DNA of 15,996 bases from DASYQV01 sp036005125. GTDB lineage: Bacteria > Acidobacteriota > Vicinamibacteria > Vicinamibacterales > UBA2999. Below, in pieces: positions 14,744 to 15,996 of this stretch. How positions within the stretch are numbered: position 1 is the first letter of the stretch; each line of letters begins with the position of its first letter. A program made the translations under genes and the position numbers. The stretch covers positions 1 through 15,996 of the forward strand of contig DASYQV010000365.1 of the NCBI GenBank assembly GCA_036005125.1, in the 5' to 3' direction. The notes under the pieces are model-generated. The model was not told where the DNA came from and did no database searches. It saw nothing but the letters and a program-made list of their open reading frames with translations.

Positions 14744-14748
14744 CCTCC
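14744..14748 (-). promoter_or_regulatory. Strong ribosome binding site for the small acidic protein
   Basis: The complement reads GGAGG, six bases before the ATG at 14737. Most other genes here have weak or no Shine-Dalgarno sequence, so this stands out and settles the start. Confidence 0.75.
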
Positions 14749-14790
14749 GGCGCGAGTGAGTGCGAAATCCGAGCCAGGCGCCGGCAATTT

Positions 14791-14918
14791 CTGCGTACCT
14801 TGAGTCGCTCCGTCACCAGGGTCAGACCCCGTTCTGACCCCGTTCTGACCCCGTTCTGACCCCGTTCTGACCCCGTTCTGACCCTGGTCTGACCCCGTTC
14901 TGACCCCGGTCTGACCCT
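14791..14918. repeat. Repeat array C: head plus eight 11-bp units
   Basis: The head CTGCGTACCTTGAGTCG (14791-14807) is identical to that of array B. It is followed by CCGTCACCAGGGTCAGACCCC and then eight units of exactly 11 bp from 14831 to 14918: four GTTCTGACCCC, one GTTCTGACCCT, one GGTCTGACCCC, one GTTCTGACCCC, and one GGTCTGACCCT. The last unit overlaps the stop codon of the acyl-CoA synthetase gene (14917-14919). Unlike A and B, no inverse block is present on the other side. Confidence 0.95.
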
Positions 14919-15996
14919 ACATCTCCTGCGATCGAGCGAGGGCGGCGCGGTCGACTTTGCCGAGATGCGTGCGGGGGAGCTTGTCGAGAAAGATCACCTC
15001 ACGTGGATATTTGTAGGGCTCCAGCTTCGACTTCGCGTACGCCTGCAGCTCCTCGCCAAGGGCAGGCGTTGGCGCGTCGGCTACGACGAACGCGCACGGC
15101 TTGACCAGACCGTCGGCGTTCCGCACGCCCACCACGGCGACCTCTCGCACCGCCGGGTGCGACACGAGACAGTTTTCGAGCTCGCCCGGGGCCAGCCACT
15201 TGCCGCTGACCTTCAGCATGTCGTCGGATCGTCCGCAGTAGACGAAGCAGCCATCGGGAGTCTTCCGCAGCATGTCTCCCGACACATACCATTCGCCGCG
15301 GAACGCACGCACCGTGTCGTCGAGCTGCTGCCAGTAGCCGAGGGCGCGCGACTCGCCCTTCACCCACAGCGCACCGACCTCGCCGTCGGGCACCTCGCGG
15401 CCGTCGGCGTCGCACAGCCTGACCTCGAACCCGGGCACCACGCGGCCAAGCGTGCCCGGCACGACCGCGCCGGGACGATTCGTCAGGAAGATGTGCCACA
15501 TCTCCGCTGTACCCAAGCCGTCGACGAGCTCGATCCCGAACGCCTCCATCCACCGCTCGTGCAATTCCGCCGGCAGCGCCTCGCCCGCCGACGTCGCGAG
15601 ACGCAGGCTCGCCAGATCCGCGCGCGAGGCGGTCGCGCAGCCCAGCATCTGCTGAACCATCGTGGGCACGTTGATGAGAATCGTCGGCCGATGCCGACGG
15701 ATCTGTTCCAAAAGGACCTCCGGCGTCGAGCGCTCGGCAAAGAGCACGCACGACGCACCCACCGAGAACGGAAAGAAGACGTTCGAGCCGGTCGCGTACC
15801 CGAAAAAGAGCTTCGGAACCGAGATCGTGATGTCCTCCGGCCGGATGCCGAGCACGCCCTGGCCGTAGAGGGCCGTCGTGTTCGCAAAGGAGCGATGCGT
15901 CTGCACGACGGCTTTCGGCCGTCCCGTGGTACCCCCGCTGAACAGCCAGATGGCGGCGTCGTCCCGGTGAGAGTCGAACGGCGGGAACGCCGAGAC
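14917..15996 (-). CDS. Acyl-CoA synthetase of the benzoate-CoA ligase type (N-terminus beyond window)
   Basis: The gene is open to the right edge, so the first ~150 residues of this ~510-residue family are missing and 359 are visible. The AMP-binding P-loop FSGGTTGRPKAVV is at visible residues 19-31, so the GTG at 15906 is not the start. Then come SVPKLFFGYATGSN, SAGEALPAEL, DGLGTAEMWHIFLTNRPG (the adenine-binding stretch), GEWYVSGDM, YCGRSDDMLKVSGKWLAPGELE (the hinge and CoA-side loop) and YKYPREVIF, ending in THLGKVDRAAL with the catalytic lysine. The EMxHIFLSNRPG and CGRSDDMLKVSG forms are typical of benzoate/aryl-CoA ligases. It should form aryl- or acyl-CoA from the acid, ATP and CoA; the exact acid is unknown. 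The P-loop has SGG where SSG is usual. The stop codon overlaps array C. Confidence 0.9.
   Translation of the reverse strand, partial: VSAFPPFDSHRDDAAIWLFSGGTTGRPKAVVQTHRSFANTTALYGQGVLGIRPEDITISVPKLFFGYATGSNVFFPFSVGASCVLFAERSTPEVLLEQIRRHRPTILINVPTMVQQMLGCATASRADLASLRLATSAGEALPAELHERWMEAFGIELVDGLGTAEMWHIFLTNRPGAVVPGTLGRVVPGFEVRLCDADGREVPDGEVGALWVKGESRALGYWQQLDDTVRAFRGEWYVSGDMLRKTPDGCFVYCGRSDDMLKVSGKWLAPGELENCLVSHPAVREVAVVGVRNADGLVKPCAFVVADAPTPALGEELQAYAKSKLEPYKYPREVIFLDKLPRTHLGKVDRAALARSQEM

Overview
This is a GC-rich bacterial chromosomal window with about a dozen tightly packed genes on both strands. It contains no rRNA, tRNA, CRISPR or transposase gene that I can see. The gene content and style suggest a soil-type Acidobacteriota, possibly Vicinamibacteria: a type IIA topoisomerase pair, a DUF1835 protein, DUF2461, a NYN protein with C-terminal helical domains, a MutS-like ATPase with membrane segments, a benzoate-CoA-ligase-type synthetase, and dispersed GGTCTGACCCC arrays. 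That taxonomic call is inference, not proof.

Layout. Minus strand, left block (read right to left): topoisomerase IV/gyrase A subunit (7432-9837, TTG start), repeat array B, membrane-anchored alpha/beta hydrolase (6330-7187), NYN nuclease with two OST-HTH/LOTUS-like domains (4769-6202), then DUF1835 protein (3295-4251), topoisomerase B subunit (1353-3254), repeat array A, and a MATE transporter that runs off the left edge (1-1145). A short plus-strand gene for a single-pass membrane protein (4281-4676) sits between the NYN and DUF1835 genes. It is divergent from DUF1835 and convergent with the NYN gene, with a strong nested hairpin in the convergent gap. Plus strand, right block: DUF2461 protein (9882-10607), membrane MutS-like ATPase (10616-12469), Rieske oxygenase (12489-13577) and a CPBP intramembrane protease (13529-14428). 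Beyond a hairpin-containing convergent gap, the strand switches back to minus: a 75-residue acidic protein (14510-14737), repeat array C, and a benzoate-CoA-ligase-like acyl-CoA synthetase that enters from the right edge (14917-15996).

How the genes fit together. The two topoisomerase subunits are encoded separately, about 4 kb apart, and should form one A2B2 enzyme. The DUF2461 and MutS-like genes are 8 nt apart and look co-transcribed. The Rieske oxygenase and acyl-CoA synthetase could both act on aromatic acids, but they lie in different transcription units, so this is only a suggestion.

Main points of interest. (1) Three arrays of an 11-bp unit share an exact 17-bp head sequence, and each lies against the stop codon of a minus-strand gene, including both topoisomerase genes. 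(2) The NYN protein with two LOTUS-like domains has a layout resembling eukaryotic MARF1. (3) The MutS-like ATPase carries four predicted membrane segments, and its C-terminus is encoded by a second repeat family. (4) The topoisomerase A subunit has Val-Pro where quinolone-sensitive enzymes usually have Ser-Ala. (5) A perfect 12-bp inverted repeat lies inside the Rieske gene. There is no gene-free stretch longer than about 300 bases; the largest gap (7188-7431) is mostly repeat array B.
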